A stretch of DNA of 64,000 nucleotides from Delphinapterus leucas. Its lineage: Eukaryota > Chordata > Mammalia > Artiodactyla > Monodontidae. The notes below the pieces were generated by a model. That model was given only the letters and a program-made list of their open reading frames with translations, did not search any database and had not been told where the DNA came from. The translations under genes and the position numbers were made by a program. The stretch is taken from NCBI RefSeq assembly GCF_002288925.2, contig NW_022098022.1, forward strand, positions 824,023 to 888,022. Direction: 5' to 3'. This document shows, piece after piece, positions 33,760-45,480 of this stretch (position 1 is the first letter of the stretch; each line of letters opens with the position of its first letter).

Positions 33760-36700
33760 ATGGTAATAGGAACATACATATCGATATCTACCTTAAGTGT
33801 AAATGGATTAAGTACTCCAACCAAAAGACACAGACTGGCTGAATGGATACAAAAACAGGACCCATATATATGCTGTCTGCAAGAGACCCACTTCAGACCT
33901 AGGGACACAAACAGCCTGAAAGTGAGGGGATGGAAAAAGATATTCCATGCAAATGGACATCAAAAGAAAGCTGGAATAGCAATTCTCATATCAGACAAAA
34001 GGGACTTTAAGATAAAGAGTATTACAAGAGACAAAGAAGGACACTACATAGTGATCAAGGGATCAATCCAAGAAAAAGATATAACAATTGTAACTATTTA
34101 TGCACCCAACAAAGGAACACCTCAATACATAAAGCAAATGCTAACAGCCATAAAAGGGGAAATCGACAGTAACACAATCATAGTAGGGGACTTTAACACC
34201 CCACTTTCACCAATGGACAGATCATCCAAAATGAAAATAAAGAAGGAAATACAAGCTTTAAATGATACATTAAACAAGAGGGGCTTAATTGATACTTATA
34301 GGACATTCCATCCAAAAACAAGAGAATACACTTTCTTTGCAAGTGCTCATGGAACATTCTCCAGGATACATCATATCTTGGGTCACAAATCATGCCTTGG
34401 TAAATTTAAGAAAATTGGAATCGTATCAAGTATCTTTTCCAACCACAATGCTATGAGACTAGATATCAATTACAGGAAAAAATCTGTAAAAAATTCAAAC
34501 ACATGGAGGCTAAACAATGCACCACTAAATAACCAAGGAATCACTGAAGAAATCGAAGAGGAAATCAAAAAATACCTAGAAACAAGTGAAAATGAAAACA
34601 CGACGACCCAAAACCTATGGGATGCAGCAAAAGCAGTTCTAAGAGGGAAGTTTATAGCAATACAATCCTGCCTCAAGAAACAAGAAACATCTCAAATAAA
34701 CAAGCTAACCTTACACCTAAAGCAATTAGAGAAAGAAGAACAAAAATAACACAAAGTTAGCAGAGGGAAAGAAATCATAAAGATCAGATCAGAAATAAAT
34801 GAAAAAGAAATGAAGGAAACCGGAGCAAAGATCAATAAATCTAAAAGCTGGTTCTTTGAGAAGATAAACAAAATTGATAAACCATTATTCAGACTCATCA
34901 AGAAAAAAAGGGAGAAGTCTAAAATCAATAGAATTAGAAATGAAAAAGGAGAAGTAACAACTGACACTGCAGAAATACAAAGGACCATGAGAGATTACTA
35001 CAAGCAACTATATGCCAATAAAATGGACAATCTGGAAGAAATGGACAAATTCTTAGAAAAGCACAACCTTCTGAGAATGAACCAGGAAGAAACAGAAAAT
35101 ATAAACAGACCGATCACAAGCACTGAAATTGAGACTGTGATTAAAAATCTCCCAAGAAACAAAAGCCCAGGGCCAGATGGCTTCACAGGTGAATTCTATC
35201 AAACATTTAGAGAAGAGCTAACACCTGTCCTTCTCAAACTTTTCCAAAATACAGCAGAGGGAGGAACATTCCCAAACTCATTCTACGAGGCCACCATCAC
35301 CCTGATACCAAAACCAGACAAAGACGTCACAAAGAAAACTACAGGCCAACATCACTGATGAACACAGATGCAAAAATCCTCAACAAAATACTAGCAAACA
35401 GAATCCAACAGCACATTAAAAGGATCATACACCGTGATCAAGTGGGATTTATTGCAGGAATGCAAGGATTCTTCAATATACGCAAATCTATCAATGTGAT
35501 AAACCACATTAACAAATTGAAGGAGAACACCCATACGATCATCTCAATAGATGCAGAAAAAGCTTTTGACAAAATTCAACACCCATTTATGATAAAAACC
35601 CTCCAGAAAGTAGGCATAGAGGGAAATTATCTCAACATAATAAAGGCCATATATGACGAACCCACAGCCAACATCATTCTTAATGGTGAAAAACTGAAAC
35701 CATTTCCTCTAAGATCAGGAACAAGACAAGGTTGCCCACTCTCACCACTATTAGTCAACATAGTTTTGGAAGTTTTAGCCACAGCAATCAGAGAAGATAA
35801 AGAAATAAAAGGAATCCAAATCCGAAAAGAAGAAGTAAAGCTGTCACTGTTTGCAGATGACACGGTACTATATATAGAGAATCCTAAAGATGCTACCAGA
35901 AAACTACTAGAGCTTATCAATGATTTTGGTAAAGTAGCAGGATACAAAATTAATGCACAGAAGTCTCTTGCATTCCTATACAGTAATGATGAAAAATCTG
36001 AAAGAGAAATTAAGGAAACACTCCCATTTACCATTGCAACAAAAAGAACTAAATACCTAGGAATAAACCTACCTAAGGAGACAAAAGACCTGTATGCAGA
36101 AAATTATAAGACACTGATGAAAGAAATTAAAGATGATACAAACAGATGGAGAGGTATACCATGTTCTTATATTGGAAGAATCAACATTGTGAAAATGACT
36201 CTACTACCCAAAGCAGTCTATAGGTTCAATGCAATCCCTATTAAACTAGCAATGGCATTTTTCACAGAACTAGAACAAAAAATTTCACAATTTGTATGGA
36301 AACACAAAAGACCCTGAATAGCCAAAACAACGTTGACAAAGAAAAACGGAGCTGGAGGAATCAGGGTCCCGGACTTCTGACTATACTACAAAGGTACAGT
36401 AATCAAGACAGTATGGTACTGGCACAAAAAGAGTAATATAGATCAATGGAACAGGATAGAAAGCCCAGAGATAAACCCATGCACATATGGTCACCGTATT
36501 TTTGATAAAGGAGGCAAGAATATACAATGGAGAAAAAACACCCTCTTCAATAAGTGGTGCTGGGAAAACTGATCAGCTATATGTAAAAGAATGAAATTAG
36601 AACACTCCCTAACACCATACACAAAAATAAACTCAAAATGGATTAAAGACCTAAATGCAAGGCCAGACACTATAAAACTCTTAGAGAAAAACATAGGCAG

Positions 36701-37573
36701 AACACTCTATGACATAAATAACAGCAAGATCCTTTTTGACCCAACTCCCAGAGAAATGGAAATAAAAACAAAAATAAACAAATGGGACCTAATGAAACTT
36801 AAAAGCTTTTGCACAGCAAAGGAAAATATAAAGGAGCTGAAAATACAGCCCTCAGAATAGGAGAAAATATTTGCAAATGAAGCCACTGACACAGGATTAA
36901 TCTCCAAAATTTACAGACAGCTCATGCAGCTCAATATCAAAAAAACAAACAACCCAATCCAAAAATGGGAAGAAGACCTAAATAGACATTTCTCCAAAGA
37001 AGATATACAGATTGCCAACAAACACATGAAAGGATGCTCAACATCACTGATCATTAGAGAAATGCAAGTCAAAACTACAATGAGGTATCACTTCACACCA
37101 GTCAGAATGGCTGTCATTAAAACATCTACAAACAATACATGCTGGAGAGGGTGTGGAGAAAAGGGAACCCTCTTGCACTGTTGGTGGGAATGTAAATTGA
37201 TACAGCCTCTATGGAGAACGGAATGGAGGTTCCTTAAAAAACAAAAATAGAACTACCATATGACCCAGCAATCCCACTACTGGGCATATACCCTGAGAAA
37301 ACCAAAATTCAAAAAGAGTCAAGTAACACAATGTTCACTGCAGCTCTTTTTACAATAGCCGGGACATGGAAGCAACCTAAGTGTCCACTGACAGATGAAT
37401 GGATAAAGAAGATGTGGCACATATATACAATGGAATATTACTCAGCCATAAAAAGAAACGAAATTGAATTATTTGTAGTGAGGTGGAGGGACCTAGAGTC
37501 TGTCATACAGAGTGAAGTAAGTCAGAAAGAGAAAAACAAATACCATATGCTAACACATATATATGGAATTTAA
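33760..37573 (+). pseudogene. LINE-1 ORF2 (endonuclease-reverse transcriptase), interrupted
   Basis: ORF2p nicks target DNA and reverse-transcribes L1 RNA. The reading length is about 1270 codons, as in other L1s. The N-terminal endonuclease retains QETHF (E42) and VGDFN (D144, N146). It has S at 13 where the family has the catalytic Asn, H at 204 in place of Asp (SRIHHILG), and N at 228 in place of Asp (SNHN). The RT keeps FADD at 35850-35861. The C-terminal Cys-rich segment [18 protein letters not shown] lies at 37140-37193. Breaks are TAA 34747-34749, a frameshift near 35335 (about 4 bases lost), TGA 36315-36317, TGA 36378-36380, TGA 36570-36572, TAG 36858-36860 and a 1-base frameshift near 37238. 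Confidence 0.95.
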
Positions 37574-37935
37574 AAAAATGGTTCTGAAGAACTTAAGGGC
37601 AGGACAGGAATAAAGACGCAGATGTAGAGAATGGACTTGAGGACACAGGGAGGGGGAAGGGTAAGATGGGACGAAGTGAGAGAGTGGCATGGACATATAT
37701 ACACTACCAAATGTAAAACAGATAGCTAGTGGGAAGCAGCCGCATGGCACAGGGAGATCAGCTCGGTGCTTTGTGACCACCTAGACGGGTGGGATAGGGA
37801 GAGTGCGAGGGAGACGCAAGGGGGAGGCAATATGGGGATACGTATATACATATTGCTGCCTCACTTTGTCATACAGCAGAAACTAACACAACATTGTAGA
37901 GCAATTACACTCCAATAAAGATGTTAAGAAAAATT

Positions 37936-38695
37936 GATTAGCTTAACACCGTAGGGAAAAAAATGTACACCAACAAAATTTAAATATGCCAATGAAAATA
38001 GAGAAATAACATCATTCAAGGAAGGTTACTGTCTCACTCTCGAGGTGGCAGGTGACTCTTGCAGAAAAATTATTAAACCCAGTTCTGCTGATACCAGGCA
38101 ATTACCTACTTTGAAAATACAAGTGGTATAAACGTTTGGTAATATAGTCTGGAGAAGAATCTAAAGCTGTATTTTAAAGTTTGGAGATGAAGATGATTTG
38201 AATTATTTACAATTCAAGAGAATCAGAGTATAGATAGATAGAACCCTGTTATCCTTAATTTTGTTTTTTATAGCCTTGTATTACACATAAATATTAGAAA
38301 GATTCTTTATGAAAATACATAACATTCAAGAGGAGGAGACACTTTAGGAGATGAGGGTGGTTTTAACACGAAATAAGCTGACAACAATACAGTCAGGTCT
38401 GTGGACTGTCAAAACCATTTCAAAAAGCAAACTGAACTTGTTATAGAGAATCTCAGCAAGAAAAATTAGTTCAATAAACTTATGGCTGAGAAATATCTAA
38501 GTAATTTTGTTCTAATCGGCAAAATTAATAGCATGTTTTTGGTGTCTCACTTTCCATTTTAATATGAGAAACACATGAAAAAAGCAAGAGTGGTGGCTTC
38601 TATACACAGTACTTTGAAAATTCATTCAAGTGGTCTTTGCATTATGGGAAGATAAAACTAGCTAACTGGAACAGCTTCTTAGTTATATGTATATT
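37936..38695. other. Unassigned sequence right of LINE-1
   Basis: AT-rich sequence with no gene or repeat recognised. Confidence 0.4.
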
Positions 38696-38699
38696 GGTT

Positions 38700-39425
38700 T
38701 GTTCAGCAAATACGATTGGGCATGTATTATGTGTCAGGCACTGTTTTAGGTTTTACGGATAAAGGTGAGCAAAGGCAGAATCAGCCTTTGTCCTCATGTA
38801 GCTGGGGGCAGTTATTAAACAAATTATCACACAAACTTGTTATAGTTTATAGTTGTATACATAGCACAATGGTGAGTAGTGCAAGACCACACAGCAGAAA
38901 GACCTGAGAGGCCTAGAAAAGGCTCTTTGAGGAAGATGGTAGGATTTACCCGGGCCCAATGGAGGAGGCTTGAGAAATGGGAGTGGAGAATCTTGCAGAC
39001 TGAGGGAATAGCTTATCCAGAGGCCCTGTGATAGAAGGGAGAATGGTGAGCTTGAAGACCTGAGAGAGACCAGTTTTGGGGGCTCAGGGCCCTGGGCGTG
39101 GGCTCTGCTGGTGCAGAGGAGGTTGGGTGGTCAAGAAGGGGCCAGCCTTGACAGTGCGTGGTGGGGTGCATTAAGGATTTTAATTGTTATTCTGAGGCCA
39201 GTGGAAAGCTTCAAAGGGATTCAAGCAGGAGACATGTGGTCATGTTTGCATGTTGAGTACTGGTGACCACAGCCTGGAGACTCACTGGGAACTATGTCAA
39301 TAGCCACAGCAGAAGCAAGAGAAAAGACACAATGAGAGACACCCATGCAGCTGAAGAACAAAGGATTTGGGTGAGGTTTACGAGGTGAGATAACAGTACC
39401 AGTCAGTAGAAAATGTCACACTCAT
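38700..39425 (-). mobile_element. LINE-2 3' half, minus orientation
   Basis: In plus-strand order: 'gttcagcaaatacgattgggcatgtattatgtgtcaggcactgttttagg' (3' end), 'gaggaagatggtaggatttacccgggcccaatggagg', 'agcttatccagaggccctgtgatag', 'ggggccagccttgacagtgcgtggtggggtgcattaaggattttaattgttattctgaggccagtggaaagcttcaaagggattcaagcagg'. This is the exact order of the complement of the L2 ORF2 end plus 3' UTR. It is diverged with no frame. Confidence 0.75.
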
Positions 39426-39655
39426 GTTCAATAAACAGAATGTTTCAGAGCTCTGCAAATTCTACTGCTTGTGAGTTCCAGAATTCCTGTTCTCATAAAT
39501 TCTAAAGTTTCAAAGATTCAAGTTTGCTGCCTGTCCTGAGGGCCTTTTAGTATTAAAATGGCAAGCGAGACCAAAATATGCTATTGATTTTGCTGATCAG
39601 AATAACATGACTTACATACTTCTCAGTCACGACTTCATTAAACTAATTTATTTAT

Positions 39656-39670
39656 CTTGCTGTTATTTTT
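39656..39670. repeat. 15-bp target-site duplication (left)
   Basis: 'cttgctgttattttt' recurs exactly at 39878-39892 and brackets the CHR SINE between them. Confidence 0.9.
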
Positions 39671-39877
39671 TTTATTTTTTATTTTTTCGGTACGCGGGCC
39701 TCTCACTGCTGTGGCCTTTCCCGTTGCGGAGCACAGGCTCCGGACGCGCAGGCTCAGCGGCCATGGCTCACGGGCCCAGCCGCTCCACGGCATGTGGGAT
39801 CTTCCCGGACCGGGGCACGAACCCTTGTCCCCTGCATCGGCAGGCAGACTCTCAACCACTGCGCCACCAGGGAAGCC
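39671..39877 (-). mobile_element. CHR-type tRNA-derived SINE, minus orientation
   Basis: Read on the minus strand it begins 'gggcttccctggtggcgcag' (Pol III box A region) and contains 'gttcgtgccccgg' near box B. It ends '..agaggcccgcgtaccg' and a poly(A) tail (poly(T) on plus). It is flanked by a perfect 15-bp target duplication (39656-39670 and 39878-39892), showing LINE-driven retrotransposition. Chance open frames over it (39607-39962, 39638-39859) are not genes. Confidence 0.97.
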
Positions 39878-40380
39878 CTTGCTGTTATTTTTGATTACAA
39901 GCTCTATCTGCTCATTTGAGTTGTTGTTACCACACTTTCAATTTTATATAAAGCAGCAATAATGCAATTTAAACTTTGGAAATCGACGTGCAAAATGAAA
40001 CAATTTAAATAACACACTTTGAGTTATTTCTGATAGAAACAAATCTTAAGGTCTTGCGATAGATGAGACTTCGGAAAATGTCACTGTAGGATGTCTCATG
40101 ATGTCACAAGATGTATTTGAAAGGTGTTTTCTGCCAAATGATGACATTAAAATTCAAACTGTGTGGGGAGCCTGTGAACAAACTTCCTCCAACCTGAATA
40201 TTTACCCAATGGTAAGGATGTGAGCAGTTGAATATTATGAATGATCCAACTAAAATCTCAATATTCTATGGCTCATCTTTGCAATGCTCTTAGTTTATTT
40301 GAATTTAAAAAGTTGAAAATATCCAAGTCCAATATATTTTCTTTATACATCTCTCCTTTTCATATCAATATAAGGATAAT

Positions 40381-40700
40381 AGGGACTTCCCTGGTGGCGC
40401 AGTGGTTAAGAATCCACCAGCCAATGCAGGGGACACGGGTTCAAGCCCCGGTCCTGGAAGATCCCACATGCCGCAGGGCAACGAAGCCCGTGCGTCACAA
40501 CTACTGAGCCTGCGCTCTACAACCCACGAGCCACAGCTACTGAAGCCCACGTGCTGCAACTACTGAAGCCCGCGCGCCTAGAGCCCGTGCTCCGCAGCAA
40601 GAGAAGCCACCACAATGAGAAGCCCGCGCACCACAACGAAGACCCAACACAGCCAAAAATAAATAAATAAATTTATTTTTAAATAAATAAATAAATAATC
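40381..40700 (+). mobile_element. CHR-type SINE, longer older subfamily
   Basis: It shares the tRNA-derived head 'gggacttccctggtggcgcagtggttaagaatcca' and 'gggttcaagccccggtcc' with the other CHR copies. Its body is different and longer: repeated 'caactactgaagcccgcgcgcc', 'ctccgcagcaagagaagccaccacaatgagaagcccgcgcaccacaacgaag'. The tail is (AAAT)n. The target duplication is short, 'aggataat' at 40373-40380 and 40701-40708. Confidence 0.93.
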
Positions 40701-40709
40701 AGGATAATG

Positions 40710-42330
40710 TGAAGACTGTTTAAATGTTTCATATGCATCTTACAGTTTTAGTAATATAAATGACAGTTCATTTTATACATTAGTTACCTCAAGATTTAGC
40801 TGCCTTAAATCCTTTTTGAAAGAAGGCAGAGTGTCAATAAATACTACATGCATAAATATCTCATGAGCAAACCACCGTCAAGATCCACCTCACTTCCCCA
40901 ACAGGTAGTAAACATTCTATACTTTTGTGATTTACTTAAAGTGCTACAGCGTCGTAGTTTTACTCTCCTCCCCTCTACCCGCACTGTTCAACTCCTGATG
41001 GATGGATGTATTTAGTACAGACTTTTTGAGAAATCCACTTTCTTGTAAGCAAAACAAATACAAGATACAACAATGCCCGCCTTATTTATTTACTTATCTT
41101 TGTAAAGAAGTGTTTCGGCTTTTTGAAGGAAAAATATTACTCTTAGAATCCTGACTCTGAGTTTTCTTTCTGACCAATAGTTAATCTTTTGAAGGCTGCT
41201 CTCCCCCCGCCATCCACAGTTTACCTTCAATATTTTTTCTTTGTTAGCAACAACACATTTAAAAAATGAAATGTATAATTGTGAGTGCATTATTGTAATG
41301 TGCTCTTACAGGGGAATAAAATAACTTAACAGTACAAGAGCAGTAAAGAATTGGTCCCCTCTACAGAAAGTGCCGAAAATTTATACTCATGTAGCTCCAT
41401 GACCTTTACAGGGCCGCGAATGCTTCTAAATTATTTTATCATCAATGCGTCATAGGCACGAGTATGACAACCAAGGCATTACAATTACAGTGGATTTTGG
41501 TAGACATGATATCTTATACTGCTACAAATTATATAAATGAGAAAAACATTTCCTTGATCTTTCAAAATAAGCTTCCTTGGTGGCAGACTGTCCACAAAAT
41601 ACTCCGCTGTCAGGAAATGTCTAAAACAAACACACAAACACATGAACAGCCTTTTCACCAGATTTGAGGGAGAGCCCACTGAGATAGAATTTTCCACACA
41701 CAGGCGGCCAACGATCGGTCACACACACAAGGTCAGTGGTGCCATAAGCTGGAAAGGGCCAGTCAGAAACTCCTCACTGTGAGGAGTGTTCAAAATTTGT
41801 CTGATATCAGGGTAGGTCTATATCTTTTTTGACAAAAAACCCAAATGTGTCTGTGTCCGGGAGGGAAAGAGAAACCTATTATAACTCTGAGACAAACTCA
41901 AAAGCTATTGAGTTCGTATTTCCCCTCTACATGTATTCTCAGATTCATCAGGCTTTAACAAATATTAAAGGTCTAAAAATAAATAGTAGCAACCCCAAAC
42001 CCCAAGTTTTTTAAATAGCCAAGCTGGCCAGTATCTTCAAATGCCTTCATGACGTGTGGAGTGGATCACTGTTATTGGTAAGTGGAAAGGAGGGGAAAAA
42101 AGTTTAAAAGAGGACTGTTTTCATAAATAAATGAACGTCAAGAAGAACTTTTGGGCCATGCTTTCAGAGCCATTTCAAAGCGACAAATAAGCGAAAACAA
42201 ATAAACCAGCCCCTCATTTTGACCTAGATTACTGTTTAAACAAAGGTACATGCTCTTAATTTACATGAAAAGCAATTAGACCTGCCGCTGACAGCACTGT
42301 GAAAAATGCATCTGCTTAGGACAAGCTTTT
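40710..42330. other. Unassigned sequence
   Basis: No gene or named repeat. It contains a 19-bp palindrome at 41769-41787 (actcctcac-t-gtgaggagt). Confidence 0.4.
41769..41787. repeat. 19-bp palindrome
   Basis: Arms 'actcctcac' and 'gtgaggagt' match perfectly around a single T. The palindrome is short and may be chance. Confidence 0.8.
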
Positions 42331-42332
42331 AG

Positions 42333-42401
42333 ATTTGAGAAGAAAAAGAGCTGGAAGAGGTTTTTATATTTGAGAAAAAAAAAAAAAAGAGCTGGACGAG
42401 G
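42333..42401. repeat. Imperfect tandem duplication, about 36 bp x 2
   Basis: 'atttgagaagaaaaagagctggaagaggt' is followed directly by 'atttgagaaaaaaaaaaaaaagagctggacgaggt'. The second unit has an expanded A-run. A C-rich patch (gtcccccgaccccccgcc) follows. Confidence 0.85.
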
Positions 42402-42959
42402 TCCCCCGACCCCCCGCCAAACCTTACCCACTTATCCACTTTGGGCCAGAAATGTTATTAAAAGTTTTAAACTGGTTGAAACAAGAGTTATTATTGTTAC
42501 ACATGTTTAAAGGGTGTTTAAAATTATGTTCTGATTCAGACTTCGAGCCCAAATTTTGACATTTTGTGATGATGTTTGATATTTAAGAAATGGCTAGAAA
42601 GTGATATAATTTTTTTTCCTTCTCTGGAATGCTTTGTGAACAAGCTAGACTTTGAAATACAAAGGTAAAAAATGAATTGAGAAAACCGTAGCAGGAATAA
42701 TATTCATATTTACATTTATTCATATTATTAAAATACGAATTCGTAGTTTATATTTTTAGAGTATGTTTATTTTTCTGTAGAGTCAAGATTTTATCAATTC
42801 AGTAAATGCCTCTTTCCTTTTTTCTTTCTTTTCTTTTGGAACTTTTTTTTTTTTCCAGTGAGAAAGATGGTACATGTTCTTTACAAGAAGTAAACATTTA
42901 AAGGAGAAAGTAAGAGACTGACTACTCTTGACATTTTGAAATTACATTTTCCCACTTAC

Positions 42960-43140
42960 ATTTATTTATTCAGCAAATATTCATTGTTCAACTGTTGTCT
43001 AGTTGAATATTCCTAGGCGGTAAGGGACACAGTGGTTAACAAGGCAAGCTCCACTCTTGCCCTCACAGGGTAAGAAGTCTAGAAGACCATTATACCAATG
43101 GATAAATGCACTATAATTACAAATTTGACAAATCTTTAAA
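42960..43140 (-). mobile_element. LINE-2 minus-orientation, left part of a split copy
   Basis: 'tttatttattcagcaaatattcattgttcaactgttgtctagttgaatattcctaggcggtaagggacacagtggttaacaaggcaagctccactcttgccctcacaggg' is the complement of an L2 3' end. It continues at about 43.74 kb after two later insertions. Confidence 0.7.
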
Positions 43141-43152
43141 AAATATTTTTAG

Positions 43153-43340
43153 GGGCTTCCCTAGTGGCGCAGTGGTTGAGAGTCTGCCTGCCGATGCAGG
43201 GGACACGGGTTCGAGCCCCGGTCCGGGAAGACCCCACATGCCGTGGAGTGGCTGGGCCCGTGAGCCATGGCCGCTGAGCCTGCGCTTCCGGAGCCTGTGC
43301 TCCGCAGCGGGATAGGCCACAGCAGTGAGAGGCCCGAAAA

Positions 43341-43372
<32 letters not shown>
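43153..43372 (+). mobile_element. CHR-type tRNA-derived SINE
   Basis: Full-length plus copy. The head 'gggcttccctagtggcgcag' holds box A, and box B is 'gggttcgagcccc'. The body runs to '..gtgagaggcccg', followed by an A-tail of about 35 bases that runs into a (TA)n tract (43373-43391). It lies inside the split L2. Confidence 0.97.
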
Positions 43373-43389
<17 letters not shown>

Positions 43390-43394
43390 TAAAA

Positions 43395-43715
43395 TAATTT
43401 TTTTTTAATTGAAGTATAGTTGATCTACAATGTTGTATTCGTTTCTGGTGTACAGCAAAGTGATTCAGTTATATATATACATATGTATATGAATATATAT
43501 GTATTCTTTTTAATATTCTTTTCCATTACAGTTTATTATCAGATATTGAGTAGAGTTCCCTGTGCTATACAGTAGGACCCTGTTGTTTATCTATTTTATA
43601 TATAGTAGTTTGTACCTGCTAATCCCACACTCCTAATTTATCCCTCCCCCAGCCCTCCTCTCCCTTTTGGTAACCATACATTTGTTTCCTACGTCTGTGA
43701 GTCTGTTTCCGCTTT
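43395..43715 (-). mobile_element. Artiodactyl-type LINE-1 3' end, minus orientation
   Basis: 'ttaattgaagtatagttgatctacaatgttgtattcgtttctggtgtacagcaaagtgattcag' then 'gagttccctgtgctatacagtaggaccctgttgtttatctattttata' and 'gtaaccatacatttgtttcctacgtctgtgagtctgtttc' is the complement of the L1 3' UTR seen in plus sense at 18.5-18.7 kb. The SINE abuts its A-tail end. Confidence 0.93.
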
Positions 43716-43739
43716 TGAAAAGTTCTTTTAGTGAAAAAA

Positions 43740-44110
43740 TAAATGATGGTGTATGGAAGAATACAACAGAGGGTCAATTCCAGTCTTGGGTGTATGTTAA
43801 AGCTTTCCTGTGGGAGTTTGAGTGGGACGTGACAAATAAGTAGAAGTATTAGGTGGAGTGGGAAAGAGAGGAAGAAGGAAGAGGGAAGGATGTGCCAAGG
43901 CTTGGGAAGCGAGGCTGCTGGTCAGTCAGCACGCGGCAGGACTGGCGAGGAGGGCGTGGTGCCAGGTACGGCTGCAGAAGAGGGCGGCAGCCTGATCTCA
44001 CCGAGCCTGAAGCCCACTGTGAAGACTGTTTGTGTTTGTTATCCCTGAAGTGATGGAAAACCACTAGAGGATTTTTAAGTTGGGAAGTGACATGATTCAA
44101 TTCAAATAGT
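43740..44110 (-). mobile_element. LINE-2 minus-orientation, right part of a split copy
   Basis: It continues the L2 complement: 'ggatgtgccaaggcttgggaagcgagg' and 'tgtttgttatccctgaagtgatggaaaaccactagaggatttttaagttgggaagtgacatgattcaa', the latter matching the 39.19-39.24 kb block in the other L2 copy. Confidence 0.7.
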
Positions 44111-45005
44111 CACTTTGAATGATTGCTTTTAAAACACAGTAATTATATTGAAGATATTCCCAGAGCTTCACGAGTCATGAGTTTCAGGGCCAGGGGAAGC
44201 GATGGATACTTCTAAAATGGAGCTGGCCAGAGATTCTTGGCTCCGTGCAATGATAAAAACAGAGCAATTTGCTGGCTTCCTTCAGGCCTCTGAGTCTCAT
44301 GCAACAAAGCAGAAAAACCCAACTAAATCTTTTTTCTACCATAACATTTCCTAGAGAAATGGGGTCAAGGCTACAGGTCAATTTTGGTCTGGAGGTAAAA
44401 CGTCTAGTCTGTTTAAAGTCTTACTTTGTTTTTATCCTTTCATAGCAGGACTGGTACATACAGGCAAGACCATTCAGTGAAAAATATTGTGCAAACTAAT
44501 TGGGTAGTTGACTTGGGGGTGTTGGCAATAAAACTGAGGGACGTTCAGACATTATGTGTACAGGGAGGGTGGAAATGTCCACATGAGGGACTGTAGCTAG
44601 TCTGTAACACCTCAGCTCATCCCTGAGGTAGGACACTGGACCAGAGGGAGCTTCGCCAGAGGCACTGGAACCAGCCCAAGTGACCGGGCAGGATCCGGCT
44701 TACATGACTCAGGGCATTTGCAGTTTTCGCTTCAGTTCCACACAAATCTGGAGAGAGGGAGGGCAGATCTCCAAGCTGGGAGGGGCAGTTGCTCCCAGGG
44801 CGCTGGGCAGCCGAGAAACACCAAACACCCACTGAAGGGATCAGGTGCTGAGAGCAGCAAAGGGAAATAACAACGCTGTCATTAACCAGGTAATCAGCTG
44901 AGGCAAGAGGGCAACTGAATCCGACTCAGGCGTTTCCGCGAGTTTGTTTCACGTGTACGTCCATGAGATACAACTTTCGCGTGGTTTGCTTTTCGTTATC
45001 CTGGG
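44111..45005. other. Unassigned sequence
   Basis: No repeat named. The part at 44600-44960 has more CpG and GC than its surroundings and a donor-like CAG/GTAATC at 44890. Nothing identifies it as a gene. Confidence 0.35.
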
Positions 45006-45009
45006 AGGT

Positions 45010-45190
45010 TACAGGTGTTGTACAAGGGTCTGGACACTGCCACTTACGCTATGGATGATCCTGGGAAGATTTCTTAGTCTTTTACCATGAAAATAAGAAG
45101 AAAATCCTGCACAGGGTTGTTCTAGAATTAAATGATGTACGATGTCTGACGCAAAGTGATTGTTTAGCAAATATTAGCTCTTATTATATT
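45010..45190 (+). mobile_element. MIR SINE
   Basis: 'gacactgccacttacgctatggatgatcctgggaagatttcttagtc..ccatgaaaataagaagaaaatcctgcacagggttgttctagaattaaatgatgtacgatgtctgacgcaaagtgattgtttagcaaatattagctc' matches MIR in plus orientation. Confidence 0.75.
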
Positions 45191-45269
45191 TCAAAATCTG
45201 TGGTAAAATGCAATTTCTCTGGGTTTTTGGTTTATACATCTATGTAATAGGAAGCGCCCAACTGTTAAA

Positions 45270-45480
45270 TGGCTTGCATTTGTAAAGCATGCAGAGTCTT
45301 AGAGGGAATACCACTTTATCAGTGTGAAGGATTCTGAAAAATGCAATGGAAGATTTCATCTAAGCTAGGTAAATATTATTATCCTCATTATATAAAGGTC
45401 AGAGTGATGCAGGGAACTAAAGTAACTTGTCAAAGAATGTCAGCGTTTGAGATTGCGATTCTGTCTTTCCTAGGTCCTGC
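45270..45480 (-). mobile_element. MIR SINE, minus orientation (weak)
   Basis: 'taagctaggtaaatattattatcctcattatataaaggtcagagtgatgcagggaactaaagtaacttgtcaaagaatgtcagcgtttgagattgcgattctgtctttcctagg' follows a reversed MIR core. It lies just right of the plus-orientation MIR. Confidence 0.55.

Larger units (their letters stand above)
30686..37931 (+). mobile_element. Full-length artiodactyl-type LINE-1, inactive
   Basis: A complete-length L1 with a GC-rich 5' UTR starting 'agaccttcaagatggtggag', ORF1 (32811-33701), a short spacer, ORF2 (33760-37573), a 3' UTR and a poly(A) signal AATAAA at 37914-37919. About 7.2 kb, the usual size. Both ORFs carry stops or frameshifts, and three endonuclease residues are replaced, so this copy cannot move by itself. 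Many CpGs remain in the 5' UTR, so it is not very old. No clear target-site duplication was found: the left flank 'aactgactgattt' and right flank 'aaattgattagc' match only in part. Confidence 0.97.

Noticed and set aside
39607..39962. Frames encoding 'RGTNPCPLHRQADSQPLRHQG'-like peptides, recurring at 43.1, 47.3, 55.7, 59.1 and 60.7 kb
   Set aside because: The same peptide appears wherever a CHR SINE lies, so it is a SINE translation and not a gene family.
42001..42072. Acceptor-like 'ttttttaaatag' plus 59 open bases plus TTG/GTAAGT, possible plus exon
   Set aside because: The acceptor tract is weak (AT-rich, not pyrimidine-rich) and the donor's last exon base context is poor. Recorded only as a faint possibility.
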